DNA of 24,172 nucleotides from CAZVPF01 sp964628195 (GTDB lineage Bacteria; Planctomycetota; Phycisphaerae; Sedimentisphaerales; Anaerohalosphaeraceae), in contig CAZVPF010000041.1 of NCBI GenBank assembly GCA_964628195.1, positions 1 through 24,172 on the forward strand, in the 5' to 3' direction. The notes beneath the pieces are model-generated. The model was not told the origin of the DNA and searched no databases. It saw nothing but the letters and a program-made list of their open reading frames with translations. A program made the position numbers and the translations under genes. Each line of letters starts with the position of its first letter. The stretch's first letter is position 1. This document shows, in pieces, positions 1 through 7,728 of the stretch.

Positions 1-9
1 CCTATACTA

Positions 10-1671
10 TCAAAATCTTACTTCTTTGCACGATTTTACTTGGGAAATACGGGTGTATATTAATGGAACCACACCGTAAGCCTTAAAATTCCCCTCAGGC
101 GGCTTTTCCCAGAAACCTTTCTCCACAAGCTCACTGAAGTCACCGAATCTCTTGCCGTCTTTAAGCAGCCATTTGAACAATTCGTTTTCAATGTCTATTT
201 CATCAAACCCTTCGACAAAATCATCTGCGAGATTCCGGTAATCGGCATGTATGAACTTGTTACCTCTCCTCACGAAAAAACTGCTCCCTATCACACCTTC
301 TATGCCTGAAATACTGTCCAGAACGGTTTGAACCACCTGGTCAATGTCTGTCGCCGAGCTAAGAGCGAAACCAAGGTCCCTTTGCGCCGCGAGTATCTGC
401 TCCTGCTGTTTTCTATAACTTATATCACGGGTCGACGAGATGTATATCGTCCCGCTGCCGTCTTCGTTCGCCGTTACATTCGCATCGGTCTCAACCCATT
501 TGTATTGCCCGTTTTTACAAAGACACTTCCACTGGATCGACTTTTTGCTTTTATCTTTGAGGATATCGGCCATCATCCCGTTGATCAAAGCCCTGTGGTT
601 CGGATGAACAAGGTTATAAGGGTTGTTTTTATAAATCTCTTCTATTGTAAAACCGGTGAAACGCTCCCACGCAGGGCTTATATAATTAAATTTCCCGTGT
701 TCGTCTGCCATGCTTATCATTTCACTGGTGGTCTCTGCAAGCAGCCGGTACTTCCTTTCCGATTCCTCCAGCGCAGCTGTTCTATCTTTAACACGAAGTT
801 CAAGAAGCTTTCTGGACTCTTCAAGCTCAAGCTGGGCCTGTTTCTTTTCGGTAATCCCATAAACAGAACCGACTATCCTGTATACCTGCCCCTCGCTGTC
901 GTAATAAACACTCTGCCAGTCACTGTACCATTTATATTTACCGAATTTGTCGAGCCTTCGGTTCTCAAAAACGAAGTTGCACCTGCCGTTTTTATGTGAC
1001 TCACCCGCCGTGAAAATCTCCTTCTGCATTATTTCAAGATCATCCGGGTGAATCTCCGCGCGGATATCCTCGATGCTTTTCCTCTTATACTCCTCCGCGG
1101 TATAACCCGTAAGCCTCTGGACCGATTCGCTTATATAAGTAAAACCGTCAAGTGCATAATCAATGCAGTACAGAACCTGACCGGCGTTTTTCAGAACCTC
1201 ATCAAATCGCCTGCGATTAAGTTCCAGCTCCTCTTGCAGTGCCTTTTCCCTGCTTATCTCATAAGCGGTGCCCGCCACTTTATCTATTCCGCCATTGCCG
1301 TCGAAATAAATCGTGCAGTAGTCCCTGAACCACCCGTAACTCCCATCGTGAACTTTCCTGCGGTACTCGAAAACAAACTCATCGTGGTCTTTGTCCCCCT
1401 CAGCCATGCTCTGTTCGACCTGCATGTCGATACGAGCCATATCTTCCGGATGAAAGTCTGCCCTTGACTCGGCAACGGTCATCGAACGCAGCTTCTCTAT
1501 AGGTAAACCGCTTATATGTGTGCTTGCTTCACTGAGATAAACGTAACCGTCTTTTTTGAAGTCAAGACAATAGAGGATTGCATTGCCGCTTTTAAGCGCA
1601 AGCTCAAGCTTCATTTTACAATCGTTGAGCTCTCCCTGCTCCGTATTTTCGCCCGGTTTCTCGGCGCTCAT
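10..1671 (-). CDS. PAS-PAS-PAS-GAF sensor protein, interrupted C-terminus
   Basis: The 553-residue protein has two similar PAS domains at about residues 24-141 and 155-275. A coiled-coil linker follows (about 275-310), then a third PAS (about 305-420) with the usual DISYRK-type end, then the beginning of a GAF domain (from about 425). It has no membrane segments, so it should be a cytoplasmic sensor. The GAF domain reads normally up to YGVVPLIY (532-539) and then turns into a 14-residue tail unlike GAF, ending at TGA. No kinase, GGDEF or other output domain follows. None of the three minus-strand frames over the last 55 bases continues a GAF fold, so a simple frameshift does not explain it. 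Start ATG has AAGGGA about eight bases upstream. It lies 44 bases downstream of the repressor gene on the same strand, so co-transcription is likely. The domain calls are firm; the role is unknown, and the gene may be a truncated remnant of a histidine kinase. Confidence 0.8.
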   Translation of the reverse strand: MSAEKPGENTEQGELNDCKMKLELALKSGNAILYCLDFKKDGYVYLSEASTHISGLPIEKLRSMTVAESRADFHPEDMARIDMQVEQSMAEGDKDHDEFVFEYRRKVHDGSYGWFRDYCTIYFDGNGGIDKVAGTAYEISREKALQEELELNRRRFDEVLKNAGQVLYCIDYALDGFTYISESVQRLTGYTAEEYKRKSIEDIRAEIHPDDLEIMQKEIFTAGESHKNGRCNFVFENRRLDKFGKYKWYSDWQSVYYDSEGQVYRIVGSVYGITEKKQAQLELEESRKLLELRVKDRTAALEESERKYRLLAETTSEMISMADEHGKFNYISPAWERFTGFTIEEIYKNNPYNLVHPNHRALINGMMADILKDKSKKSIQWKCLCKNGQYKWVETDANVTANEDGSGTIYISSTRDISYRKQQEQILAAQRDLGFALSSATDIDQVVQTVLDSISGIEGVIGSSFFVRRGNKFIHADYRNLADDFVEGFDEIDIENELFKWLLKDGKRFGDFSELVEKGFWEKPPEGNFKAYGVVPLIYTRISQVKSCKEVRF

Positions 1672-1715
1672 TGCGGGGTCCCTTTTGCCAGACCAATCCC
1701 GTTTACTATCGCAGG

Positions 1716-2486
1716 CTATAATATCTCAAAACGCATTATAGCCTTGTATATCCCGTTTATTCTCTTGCCGTCAACTATAAGCGGCGCATACTTTTCATTC
1801 CTCGGCTGAAGGCGAACCATCTCCTCCGGCTCGAAGAACACCCGCTTGAAAGTCGACTCATGCGGGTCGTGAAAACGCACAAAGCAGTCATCCCCGCTTG
1901 AAACATTCTCCACGGGTGAAAAAACAACTATATCGCCCTGCCTGAAACGCGGCTCCATCGAGTCGCCCACCACCCGAACACCAAACGCGTTTGCGTCGTG
2001 AATATCAGGGCACCGCACATAATCCTGCGCGAATCCGACCGGGTAGCCCATGTCATCGAAATCAGCCGGGTACCCCGCGGAAACCTTGTTTATAACCGGA
2101 ACAAGCCTGCCCGGCTGGGGCTGCTCGGACCCGCAGTCCGACTCCAGCTCCTCCGCGGAGATCATATCACCGAGCTTACCGCCACCGGAGTCCATAAGGT
2201 CCCTGATTATCTGCCTGTACCTCCGGTTCTGCGCATCGATGTTTTCATAATTCTGCCTTACGTCCGCGGGCACACGTTCAAGGTGGGCTATATGCTGAAG
2301 GCTGCCTTTTTCAAACTTGAGAACCTTCTCAAGCCTGCCCAGAAAATTATCGCTCGGCGGGTTCTTAACCTTGCCTGTTTCAACCGTCGATATATAAGGC
2401 TTGGAAAAACCCGAACGCCTGCTTACCTCGTCAAGGGTCAGACCGAGCTTTTCCCGCTTGCTTCTTATAATGCTTCCAAGAGACAT
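1716..2486 (-). CDS. LexA/CI-like self-cleaving repressor (HTH_XRE + peptidase S24)
   Basis: The 256-residue protein carries an N-terminal XRE helix-turn-helix (about residues 4-60: LGLTLDEVSRRSGFSKPYIS region). A linker (60-125) leads to a LexA/UmuD-like S24 domain. The expected nucleophile is Ser176 in VVGDSMEPRF, the general base is Lys214 in STFKRV, and an Ala137-Gly138 pair in KVSAGYP sits where LexA and CI are cut. All three elements are present, so RecA-stimulated self-cleavage is plausible. It probably binds DNA as a dimer and loses repression when cleaved. The start ATG has no Shine-Dalgarno sequence; a promoter-like -10 lies seven bases upstream, suggesting a leaderless message. It precedes the PAS protein in an apparent two-gene unit. 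It is not the housekeeping LexA by architecture (XRE rather than winged helix), so it may control the neighbouring gene, itself, or a mobile element outside the window. Confidence 0.88.
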   Translation of the reverse strand: MSLGSIIRSKREKLGLTLDEVSRRSGFSKPYISTVETGKVKNPPSDNFLGRLEKVLKFEKGSLQHIAHLERVPADVRQNYENIDAQNRRYRQIIRDLMDSGGGKLGDMISAEELESDCGSEQPQPGRLVPVINKVSAGYPADFDDMGYPVGFAQDYVRCPDIHDANAFGVRVVGDSMEPRFRQGDIVVFSPVENVSSGDDCFVRFHDPHESTFKRVFFEPEEMVRLQPRNEKYAPLIVDGKRINGIYKAIMRFEIL

Positions 2487-2493
2487 AAATCAA

Positions 2494-2522
2494 TTAATAA
2501 CACATATCAAAAGAAAAAGCAA
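2494..2522 (-). promoter_or_regulatory. putative promoter of the S24 repressor gene
   Basis: On the minus strand TTGCTT (2522-2517) and TATTAA (2499-2494) are separated by 17 bases. The -10 ends seven bases before the ATG, so transcription would start at or within a base or two of the start codon. Found by eye. Confidence 0.4.
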
Positions 2523-2546
2523 GTATTTGTTAGATAAATATCAAAA
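2504..2546. promoter_or_regulatory. putative operator pair (direct repeat ATATCAAAA)
   Basis: The nine-base word ATATCAAAA occurs at 2504-2512 and again at 2538-2546, 34 bases apart (about three helical turns). The first copy sits in the spacer of the putative repressor promoter. Weak TTAGAT/ATCTAA inverted arms lie at 2530-2535 and 2559-2564. This is where an autoregulating repressor would bind, but AT-rich DNA makes chance repeats common. Confidence 0.25.
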
Positions 2547-2589
2547 TTCTACAAAAAAATCTAATATGGGAAACATGAAATGATTACAC

Positions 2590-2617
2590 AAAAAAAAGCC
2601 CGGCAAAAACCGGGCTT
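2590..2617 (-). terminator. intrinsic terminator of folC
   Basis: Read on the minus strand, an eight-base-pair stem AAGCCCGG/CCGGGCTT (arms 2617-2610 and 2603-2596) with a six-base loop is followed by a run of eight T (2597-2590). It lies 25 bases past the folC stop codon and separates folC from the repressor gene on the same strand, so the latter needs its own promoter. Confidence 0.93.
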
Positions 2618-2642
2618 ATGATTATTTATTCTAAATCGCCTC

Positions 2643-4088
2643 TCAGACAGCCGCTTCAGCCGCCTGGAGCTGCTCTTTGGCCTGTCCTACAAGGTAGAAA
2701 CTGCCCGTTATGCAGATAAGGTCCTCGCGGGTGACCGCCGACTTCGCTATGCGAACAGCCTCGCGGATCGTCATCGCCGTCTGGCACATCTTACCGCAAA
2801 TCTCTGTATACATCTCCGCAAGGTCCTGCGGGAAAACAGCCTTGGGCGAGTTGCTCCGCGTAAAGATAACCTTATCGGCCCCGAACTGGAGCTGTTCAAG
2901 CATCCCCCTGACGTCCTTGTCCTGGTTGCAGCCGAAAATCACCACAAGTGAATCGTAAGGTATATGCTGACCTATGGCGTGGTTAAGAGCCTTTATGCTT
3001 GCCGCGTTGTGCGCTGTGTCAACAATGACCCGCGGGTCCTCCATGATAAGCTCCATCCTGCCGATCATCCGCACCTCGTTAAGACCCGCCATCGCTTTTT
3101 CGTCGTCAATCTCGTAACCGTCAGACTTAAGCTTGTCAAGCATCGCCAGCGCAAGACCGCAGTTGATAGCCTGATGTTCGCCCGGCAGCGGCACCCTGAG
3201 GTGCTCGAACCTGCTTGTAGGCGTATTTACGCATATCCGCGTGTGCGGACCGTGCTCGCGCGAAGACTCGAACCGGTAAGAAAAATCTATATCATGCCCC
3301 GTTATATGCAGCGGTGACTTCGTTACAGAAGCGTGATGTTTAAGAACCTGCATCGCCTCTGGGTCCTGAGGAACCGTTATAACCGGGACCCCTTCTTTCA
3401 TTACTCCAGCTTTCTCGCGGGCTATGCTGCAAATGTTGTCCCCAAGCAGAGCTTGATGGTCAATGCTAATGCTCGTTATCCCGATAACAGAAGGCTTGAC
3501 CACATTCGTACTGTCCAGCCTGCCTCCAAGCCCTGTCTCAATAACCGCAAGATCGACCTGGTTGTCTGCGAAGTGTATAAAAGCCATCGCCGTCATTATC
3601 TCGAAAAACGTCGGGCACTCCTCTTTGGAAGATATTTTCTCAATAGAGGCATGCATCCTGTTAAGAAGACCGAGCATCTCCTTTTCAGTTATCATCACTG
3701 AATTGATCGTTATACGCTCATGAAGCGTCGAAACATGAGGAGAAGTATAAAGACCGACCTTGTAATTGTTCGCCTGAACCATTTTGCCCAGCATTGTAGC
3801 AGTCGAGCCCTTGCCTTTGGTGCCGGCGATATGAACGCACTTGACCTTCTTCTGAGGGTTGCCAAGAACCTTCAGGAATCTTTCCATCCTGCCGAGGTCA
3901 AAAGTCGTCACATTATATCGCAGCTTCTGCTGCCGCTCGTAATCGGTCCTGTCAAAAAGATAACGCATACCCTGCGCGTAAGTCCGAAAGGCCTTTTTCG
4001 GCTTTACTTTCGTTGCCGATGCCGTTTTCTTGCCAGTCGAAGCCTTACTTTTCCTGGTCGTTTTTCTTGTTTTCCGTGTAGTTACCAT
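2643..4088 (-). CDS. folC: folylpolyglutamate synthase / dihydrofolate synthase
   Basis: This Mur-ligase-family enzyme adds glutamate to (dihydro)folate, or to dihydropteroate in bifunctional forms, using ATP in the cytoplasm. Visible motifs are the P-loop GTKGKGST (residues 89-96), ETGLGGRLDSTN (184-195), SIDHQALLGD (208-217), EKAGVMK with the lysine usually carbamylated (K226), LPGEHQ (301-306) and DTAHN (357-361). The folate-synthase core begins near residue 34 (FRTYAQGMRYLF). Before it lies a 33-residue tail that is almost all Lys, Arg, Thr, Ser and Ala, which FolC proteins normally lack. Without it the length (about 447) is typical. There is no in-frame Met between residue 1 and 41, so the tail is probably translated. 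The gene is monocistronic, with its own promoter-like site and intrinsic terminator. Whether it is bifunctional cannot be decided from sequence alone. Confidence 0.95.
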   Translation of the reverse strand: MVTTRKTRKTTRKSKASTGKKTASATKVKPKKAFRTYAQGMRYLFDRTDYERQQKLRYNVTTFDLGRMERFLKVLGNPQKKVKCVHIAGTKGKGSTATMLGKMVQANNYKVGLYTSPHVSTLHERITINSVMITEKEMLGLLNRMHASIEKISSKEECPTFFEIMTAMAFIHFADNQVDLAVIETGLGGRLDSTNVVKPSVIGITSISIDHQALLGDNICSIAREKAGVMKEGVPVITVPQDPEAMQVLKHHASVTKSPLHITGHDIDFSYRFESSREHGPHTRICVNTPTSRFEHLRVPLPGEHQAINCGLALAMLDKLKSDGYEIDDEKAMAGLNEVRMIGRMELIMEDPRVIVDTAHNAASIKALNHAIGQHIPYDSLVVIFGCNQDKDVRGMLEQLQFGADKVIFTRSNSPKAVFPQDLAEMYTEICGKMCQTAMTIREAVRIAKSAVTREDLICITGSFYLVGQAKEQLQAAEAAV

Positions 4089-4096
4089 AGCCCATC

Positions 4097-4125
4097 AAGC
4101 TACCATAAAAAAGTTTATTGGTCAA
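4097..4125 (-). promoter_or_regulatory. putative folC promoter
   Basis: Minus-strand TTGACC (4125-4120) and TAGCTT (4102-4097) are separated by 17 bases. The -10 ends eight bases before the folC ATG and no Shine-Dalgarno is seen, so a leaderless or nearly leaderless message is likely. Confidence 0.45.
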
Positions 4126-4364
4126 CAAATAATCCCTTAAAATAGTCAAAAAATGGCTATCTTAAAGCCTTTAAACGTAAGCTTAGCGGTTTTCGTGACT
4201 TACAGGTGCATAATTTTGGTGTGTTATATGAAGATACAGGACATGCAAACTCTGGTATACTTCAAATTTTACATACACACTGTTAAAAACCGCCGTACAC
4301 TTTACAATACGTTCGTTTCAGTAGTAATGTTCAGCCATTATGCAAAAATTCCTCCCTCAAAAGG
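4126..4364. other. AT-rich intergenic stretch between divergent folC and tkt
   Basis: No gene is supported here. A 71-codon open frame at 4153-4368 lacks a ribosome binding site, has no recognisable domain and differs in composition from the surrounding genes. No tRNA, terminator or repeat was seen. Confidence 0.5.
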
Positions 4365-4393
4365 TTGAAAGCTTGCCGATTATCGGTTAATGT
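4365..4393 (+). promoter_or_regulatory. putative promoter of the tkt-pfkA unit
   Basis: TTGAAA (4365-4370) and TAATGT (4388-4393) have a 17-base spacer, giving a predicted leader of about 80 bases before the transketolase ATG. Confidence 0.45.
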
Positions 4394-4415
4394 TACCGCT
4401 CTAAGTGTATCGGTA

Positions 4416-4434
4416 TGCCCCCGACGGAGGGGCA
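4416..4434 (+). promoter_or_regulatory. 5'-leader hairpin upstream of tkt
   Basis: TGCCCC (4416-4421) pairs with GGGGCA (4429-4434) around a seven-base loop. It lies in the predicted leader, 36 bases before the Shine-Dalgarno AAGGA (4470-4474). It has no T-run, so it is not an ordinary terminator; it could stabilise or regulate the message. Confidence 0.35.
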
Positions 4435-4480
4435 AGAGGCTGTATGAAAGTTATAAAATCTTATAGGATAAGGACTTAAA

Positions 4481-6499
4481 ATGGCTAAAAATGCGACAAA
4501 CCCCGGCCTTAATGAGCTGGACCAGCTTTGTGTTGACTCTATTCGTTTCCTTTCAATGGACGGTGTTCAGGCCGCTAATTCCGGCCACCCCGGAATGCCC
4601 ATGGGAATGGCGCCAGCCGCGTATAAATTGTGGATCGAACACCTCAGGATAAGCCCCGAAAACCCCAAATGGCCCAACAGGGACCGTTTTGTGCTGTCAG
4701 CAGGGCACGGAAGTATGCTTATTTACTCGCTGCTGCACCTGGCTGGATACGACCTCAGCCTTGATGAGCTGAAAAACTTCCGCCAGCTCGGAAGCCTAAC
4801 ACCAGGACACCCAGAATACGGAATGACACCCGGAGTCGAGGTAACAACAGGCCCGCTCGGACAGGGTATTTCCAACGCCGTCGGAATGGCAATTGCCGAA
4901 AAATACCTCGCTCACAGGTATAATAAGGATGATATTACCCTCTTCGACTACAATATATACGTCATTGCCGGTGACGGCTGCCTCCAGGAAGGCGTATCCG
5001 GCGAAGCAAGCAGCCTCGCAGGCCACCTCGGACTCGACAACCTTATTGTGATTTATGACGACAATAAAATCACCATCGACGGCGAGACAGAACTGTCCTT
5101 CTCCGAAGATGTTGCAAAGCGATACGAAGGATACGGCTGGAACGTTATCGAGGTCTCCGGCGACGGAAACGACATGGAAACCTTCAACAAGGCCCTCGAA
5201 CAGGCAAAGGCCGAAAACGACCGCCCGACCATAATCAAGCTCCGAACACACATCGGTTTCGGCAGCCCCAACTTCCAGGACACACACACCGCCCACGGAG
5301 CGCCCCTTGGCGACGACGAAATAGCAGCAATTAAGAAAAACTTCGGCTGGGACCCCGAAAAGAAATTCCACGTACCGGATGATGTCTATAAGCAGATGGG
5401 AAAAATTAAGCAAAACGGCAAAAAACTCCACGACCAGTGGGCACAGCTTTTCCAGCAGTACAAACAGAAATACCCCGAACTTTTCGCCGAGCTCAAAAAC
5501 GCGCTCGACAAAAAGCCTCTTGCCGACATAGATTCCCTCATGCCGGAATTCAAACCCGGCGACAAGATCGCCACAAGAAAGGCCTCCGGCGCAGTTATCC
5601 AGGCCCTCATGCCCTCGCTGCCAAACGTACTTGGCGGAAGCGCCGACCTCACCCCATCCAACAACACAAAATTCAAGGAAGCACAGGACTTCCAGCGAGA
5701 CAACCGCGGCGGCAGGTACATCCGCTACGGCGTTCGCGAACACGCGATGGGCTCGATTATGAACGGAATCGCGGTAAGCGATATCCTCATCCCCTACGGC
5801 GGAACCTTCCTGACCTTCTCCGACTACATGCGCCCCGCCGTAAGAGTCGCCGCCCTTTCGCATTACCCGACTGTATTCGTCTACACCCATGACAGCATCG
5901 GCCTCGGCGAAGACGGCCCAACCCACCAGCCCGTCGAACACTTCGCAGCACTTCGCTGCATACCGAACCTGCTGTTCTTCCGTCCCGCAGACGCATACGA
6001 AACGGCCTGCACATGGAAATACATCCTCGAACATCGTGACGGACCTGCCGCAATGGCCCTTACAAGACAGGGCCTGCCCGTAATGGACCCGGCAAAGTAC
6101 GACATCGCAAAAGGCTTTGAAAAAGGCGCATACATCCTCGTAAAACAGGACAACCCGGACATAATCCTCCTTGCGACCGGCTCGGAAGTCAGCCTCGCGA
6201 TCCAGGCCGGCGAAAAACTCGCCGCAGACGGAATAAAGGCCCAGGTAGTCTCAATGCCCTGCTGGGAGCTTTTCGAAAAACAGGACCAGGCATACAAAAA
6301 CCAGGTTATCCCCCCGACAGTCAAAAACAGGATCGGCATCGAAGCCGGCGTCCGCCAGGGCTGGGACAGATGGCTCGGCGACTGCGGCGTATTCATCGGG
6401 ATGCACAGCTTCGGCACCTCTGCCCCTGCCGGTAAATGCTTCGAGCATTTCGGCATAACAACCGATGCGATAATCGAAACAGCCAAAAAGATTTGCTGA
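4481..6499 (+). CDS. tkt: transketolase
   Basis: This thiamine-diphosphate enzyme moves two-carbon ketol units between sugar phosphates in the non-oxidative pentose phosphate pathway. At 672 residues it has full family length. Visible motifs are SGHPGMPMG with His35, GHGSML (75-80), the ThDP/metal signature GDGCLQEG (164-171) with Asn195 in YDDNKI, HGAPLG (272-277), and the pyrimidine-domain catalytic Glu420 in GVREHAMG. DGPTHQPVEH (478-487) and a C-terminal domain ending about residue 670 complete the fold. Start ATG is preceded by AAGGA six bases upstream. It is followed after 53 bases by pfkA with the same style of ribosome site, so the pair probably forms an operon joining pentose phosphate and glycolytic flux. 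Confidence 0.97.
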   Translation: MAKNATNPGLNELDQLCVDSIRFLSMDGVQAANSGHPGMPMGMAPAAYKLWIEHLRISPENPKWPNRDRFVLSAGHGSMLIYSLLHLAGYDLSLDELKNFRQLGSLTPGHPEYGMTPGVEVTTGPLGQGISNAVGMAIAEKYLAHRYNKDDITLFDYNIYVIAGDGCLQEGVSGEASSLAGHLGLDNLIVIYDDNKITIDGETELSFSEDVAKRYEGYGWNVIEVSGDGNDMETFNKALEQAKAENDRPTIIKLRTHIGFGSPNFQDTHTAHGAPLGDDEIAAIKKNFGWDPEKKFHVPDDVYKQMGKIKQNGKKLHDQWAQLFQQYKQKYPELFAELKNALDKKPLADIDSLMPEFKPGDKIATRKASGAVIQALMPSLPNVLGGSADLTPSNNTKFKEAQDFQRDNRGGRYIRYGVREHAMGSIMNGIAVSDILIPYGGTFLTFSDYMRPAVRVAALSHYPTVFVYTHDSIGLGEDGPTHQPVEHFAALRCIPNLLFFRPADAYETACTWKYILEHRDGPAAMALTRQGLPVMDPAKYDIAKGFEKGAYILVKQDNPDIILLATGSEVSLAIQAGEKLAADGIKAQVVSMPCWELFEKQDQAYKNQVIPPTVKNRIGIEAGVRQGWDRWLGDCGVFIGMHSFGTSAPAGKCFEHFGITTDAIIETAKKIC

Positions 6500-6552
6500 C
6501 AAGTAAGTATAAATAGACGAACACTGACAAACGCCCAAAGTAAGGACATCTT

Positions 6553-7638
6553 ATGGCAGTAAACGGAATTGCAAAAATAGCGATACTTACAGGCGGCGGA
6601 GACTGCCCCGGCCTAAACGCCGTCATACGCGCAGTCGCCAAAAGTGCGATAAACCAGCATGGACTCGAAGTCGTCGGTATCGAGGACGGCTTCCTCGGGC
6701 TGATCGAAAACCGAATGAGGCCCCTGTCTTACGAGGATGTCAGCAGCATACTTACCGTAGGCGGAACCATACTCGGTGCCAGCAACAAGGCCAACCCTTT
6801 CCAGCATATAGTTGACGGCAAAAAAACCGACGTATCCGACCGGTGCATGGACCACATTAAACAGCACGGCATTGACGCCCTCGTCTGCCTCGGCGGAGAC
6901 GGCACCATGGCAATGTCAAGCAAGTTCGCCCAAAAAGGCATCCCCGTGATAGGCGTACCGAAAACCATCGACAACGATCTGCCCGTCACCGACTTCACCT
7001 TCGGTTTCGATACCGCGGTAACCACCGCCACCGAGGCCATTGACAAAATACAGACAACAGCAAGCTCGCACCACCGCGCGATGGTCGTCGAGGTTATGGG
7101 AAGATACGCCGGATGGATAGCCCTGCACAGCGGAGTGGCATCGGGCGGCGACGCCATCCTCATACCCGAAATACCTTACGATATAAACAGGGTCTGCGAA
7201 TTCGTACAGCAGCGCAGCAAAAGCGGACGTCGCTTCAGCATCATCGTCGCGGCAGAGGGCGCAAAACCAAAAGACGGCAAAATGGTCATCCGCGAACAGG
7301 TAACAGACAGCCCCGACCCCGTAAGGCTTGGCGGAATAGGAGACATACTCGCAGACCAGGTCAACGAAAAGACCGGCGTCGAGTCCCGCGCCGTCGTGCT
7401 CGGCCACGTAATAAGAGGCGGCACACCGACACCCTTCGACAGAAACCTTGCCACAATGCTCGGCTACGCAGCCATGCAGGCCCTCGTAGAAGGCAAAAAA
7501 GACGACCTGGTCGTCTATTCAAAAGGAACCGTATCAACCGTCAAACTCGAACAAATCGCCGGCAAGATCAAAAACGTCCCCCTCGACCACCCCCTCCTGC
7601 TCGCCGCAAGAGGAGTAAGAACATGCTTCGGCGACTAG
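6553..7638 (+). CDS. pfkA: 6-phosphofructokinase (group III-like, probably ATP-using)
   Basis: This enzyme phosphorylates fructose 6-phosphate to fructose 1,6-bisphosphate. At 361 residues it is longer than the about 320-residue E. coli PfkA and fits the group III branch. Motifs are GGGDCPGLNAVIR (14-26), GGDGT (114-118), PKTIDND (136-142) with catalytic Asp140, MGRYAGW (182-188), and GHVIRGGTPTPFDR (284-297). Gly117 matches E. coli Gly104, which allows ATP; PPi enzymes normally have Asp there. Lys137 matches E. coli Gly124 and is the residue found in PPi-dependent and some ATP-dependent long enzymes. The mixed pair Gly/Lys suggests ATP use but is not decisive. ATG with AAGGA (6542-6546) six bases upstream. 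Confidence 0.93.
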   Translation: MAVNGIAKIAILTGGGDCPGLNAVIRAVAKSAINQHGLEVVGIEDGFLGLIENRMRPLSYEDVSSILTVGGTILGASNKANPFQHIVDGKKTDVSDRCMDHIKQHGIDALVCLGGDGTMAMSSKFAQKGIPVIGVPKTIDNDLPVTDFTFGFDTAVTTATEAIDKIQTTASSHHRAMVVEVMGRYAGWIALHSGVASGGDAILIPEIPYDINRVCEFVQQRSKSGRRFSIIVAAEGAKPKDGKMVIREQVTDSPDPVRLGGIGDILADQVNEKTGVESRAVVLGHVIRGGTPTPFDRNLATMLGYAAMQALVEGKKDDLVVYSKGTVSTVKLEQIAGKIKNVPLDHPLLLAARGVRTCFGD

Positions 7639-7665
7639 CCGATACCACCATTCGGCGATGACCCC

Positions 7666-7694
7666 TTTACATCGGCCTCTAAGAAACATACAAT
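7666..7694 (+). promoter_or_regulatory. putative mfd promoter
   Basis: TTTACA (7666-7671) and TACAAT (7689-7694) lie 17 bases apart, very close to the sigma-70 consensus. The site is 28 bases past the pfkA stop, and no intrinsic terminator precedes it, so some read-through from pfkA is also possible. Confidence 0.5.
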
Positions 7695-7703
7695 AACACC
7701 ATA

Positions 7704-7716
7704 ACGGCCAGGCCGT
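7704..7716. promoter_or_regulatory. palindrome at the predicted mfd transcription start
   Basis: ACGGCCAGGCCGT is a perfect six-base-pair inverted repeat around one central base. It starts about nine bases after the -10 hexamer and ends 12 bases before the mfd ATG. Its position fits an operator overlapping +1. Confidence 0.35.
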
Positions 7717-7728
7717 AAATTCAAATAT

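Noticed and set aside
1284..1475. 63-codon second minus-strand frame within the PAS gene
   Set aside because: Out-of-frame shadow; the main PAS frame is continuous through this region.
4153..4368. 71-codon plus-strand open frame between folC and tkt
   Set aside because: No ribosome site, no recognisable domain, composition unlike the genes around it, and it overlaps the putative tkt -35 region.
4796..6034. 412-codon minus-strand open frame inside transketolase
   Set aside because: Antisense shadow of a highly conserved gene; its translation is rich in Val, Cys and Phe with no domain.
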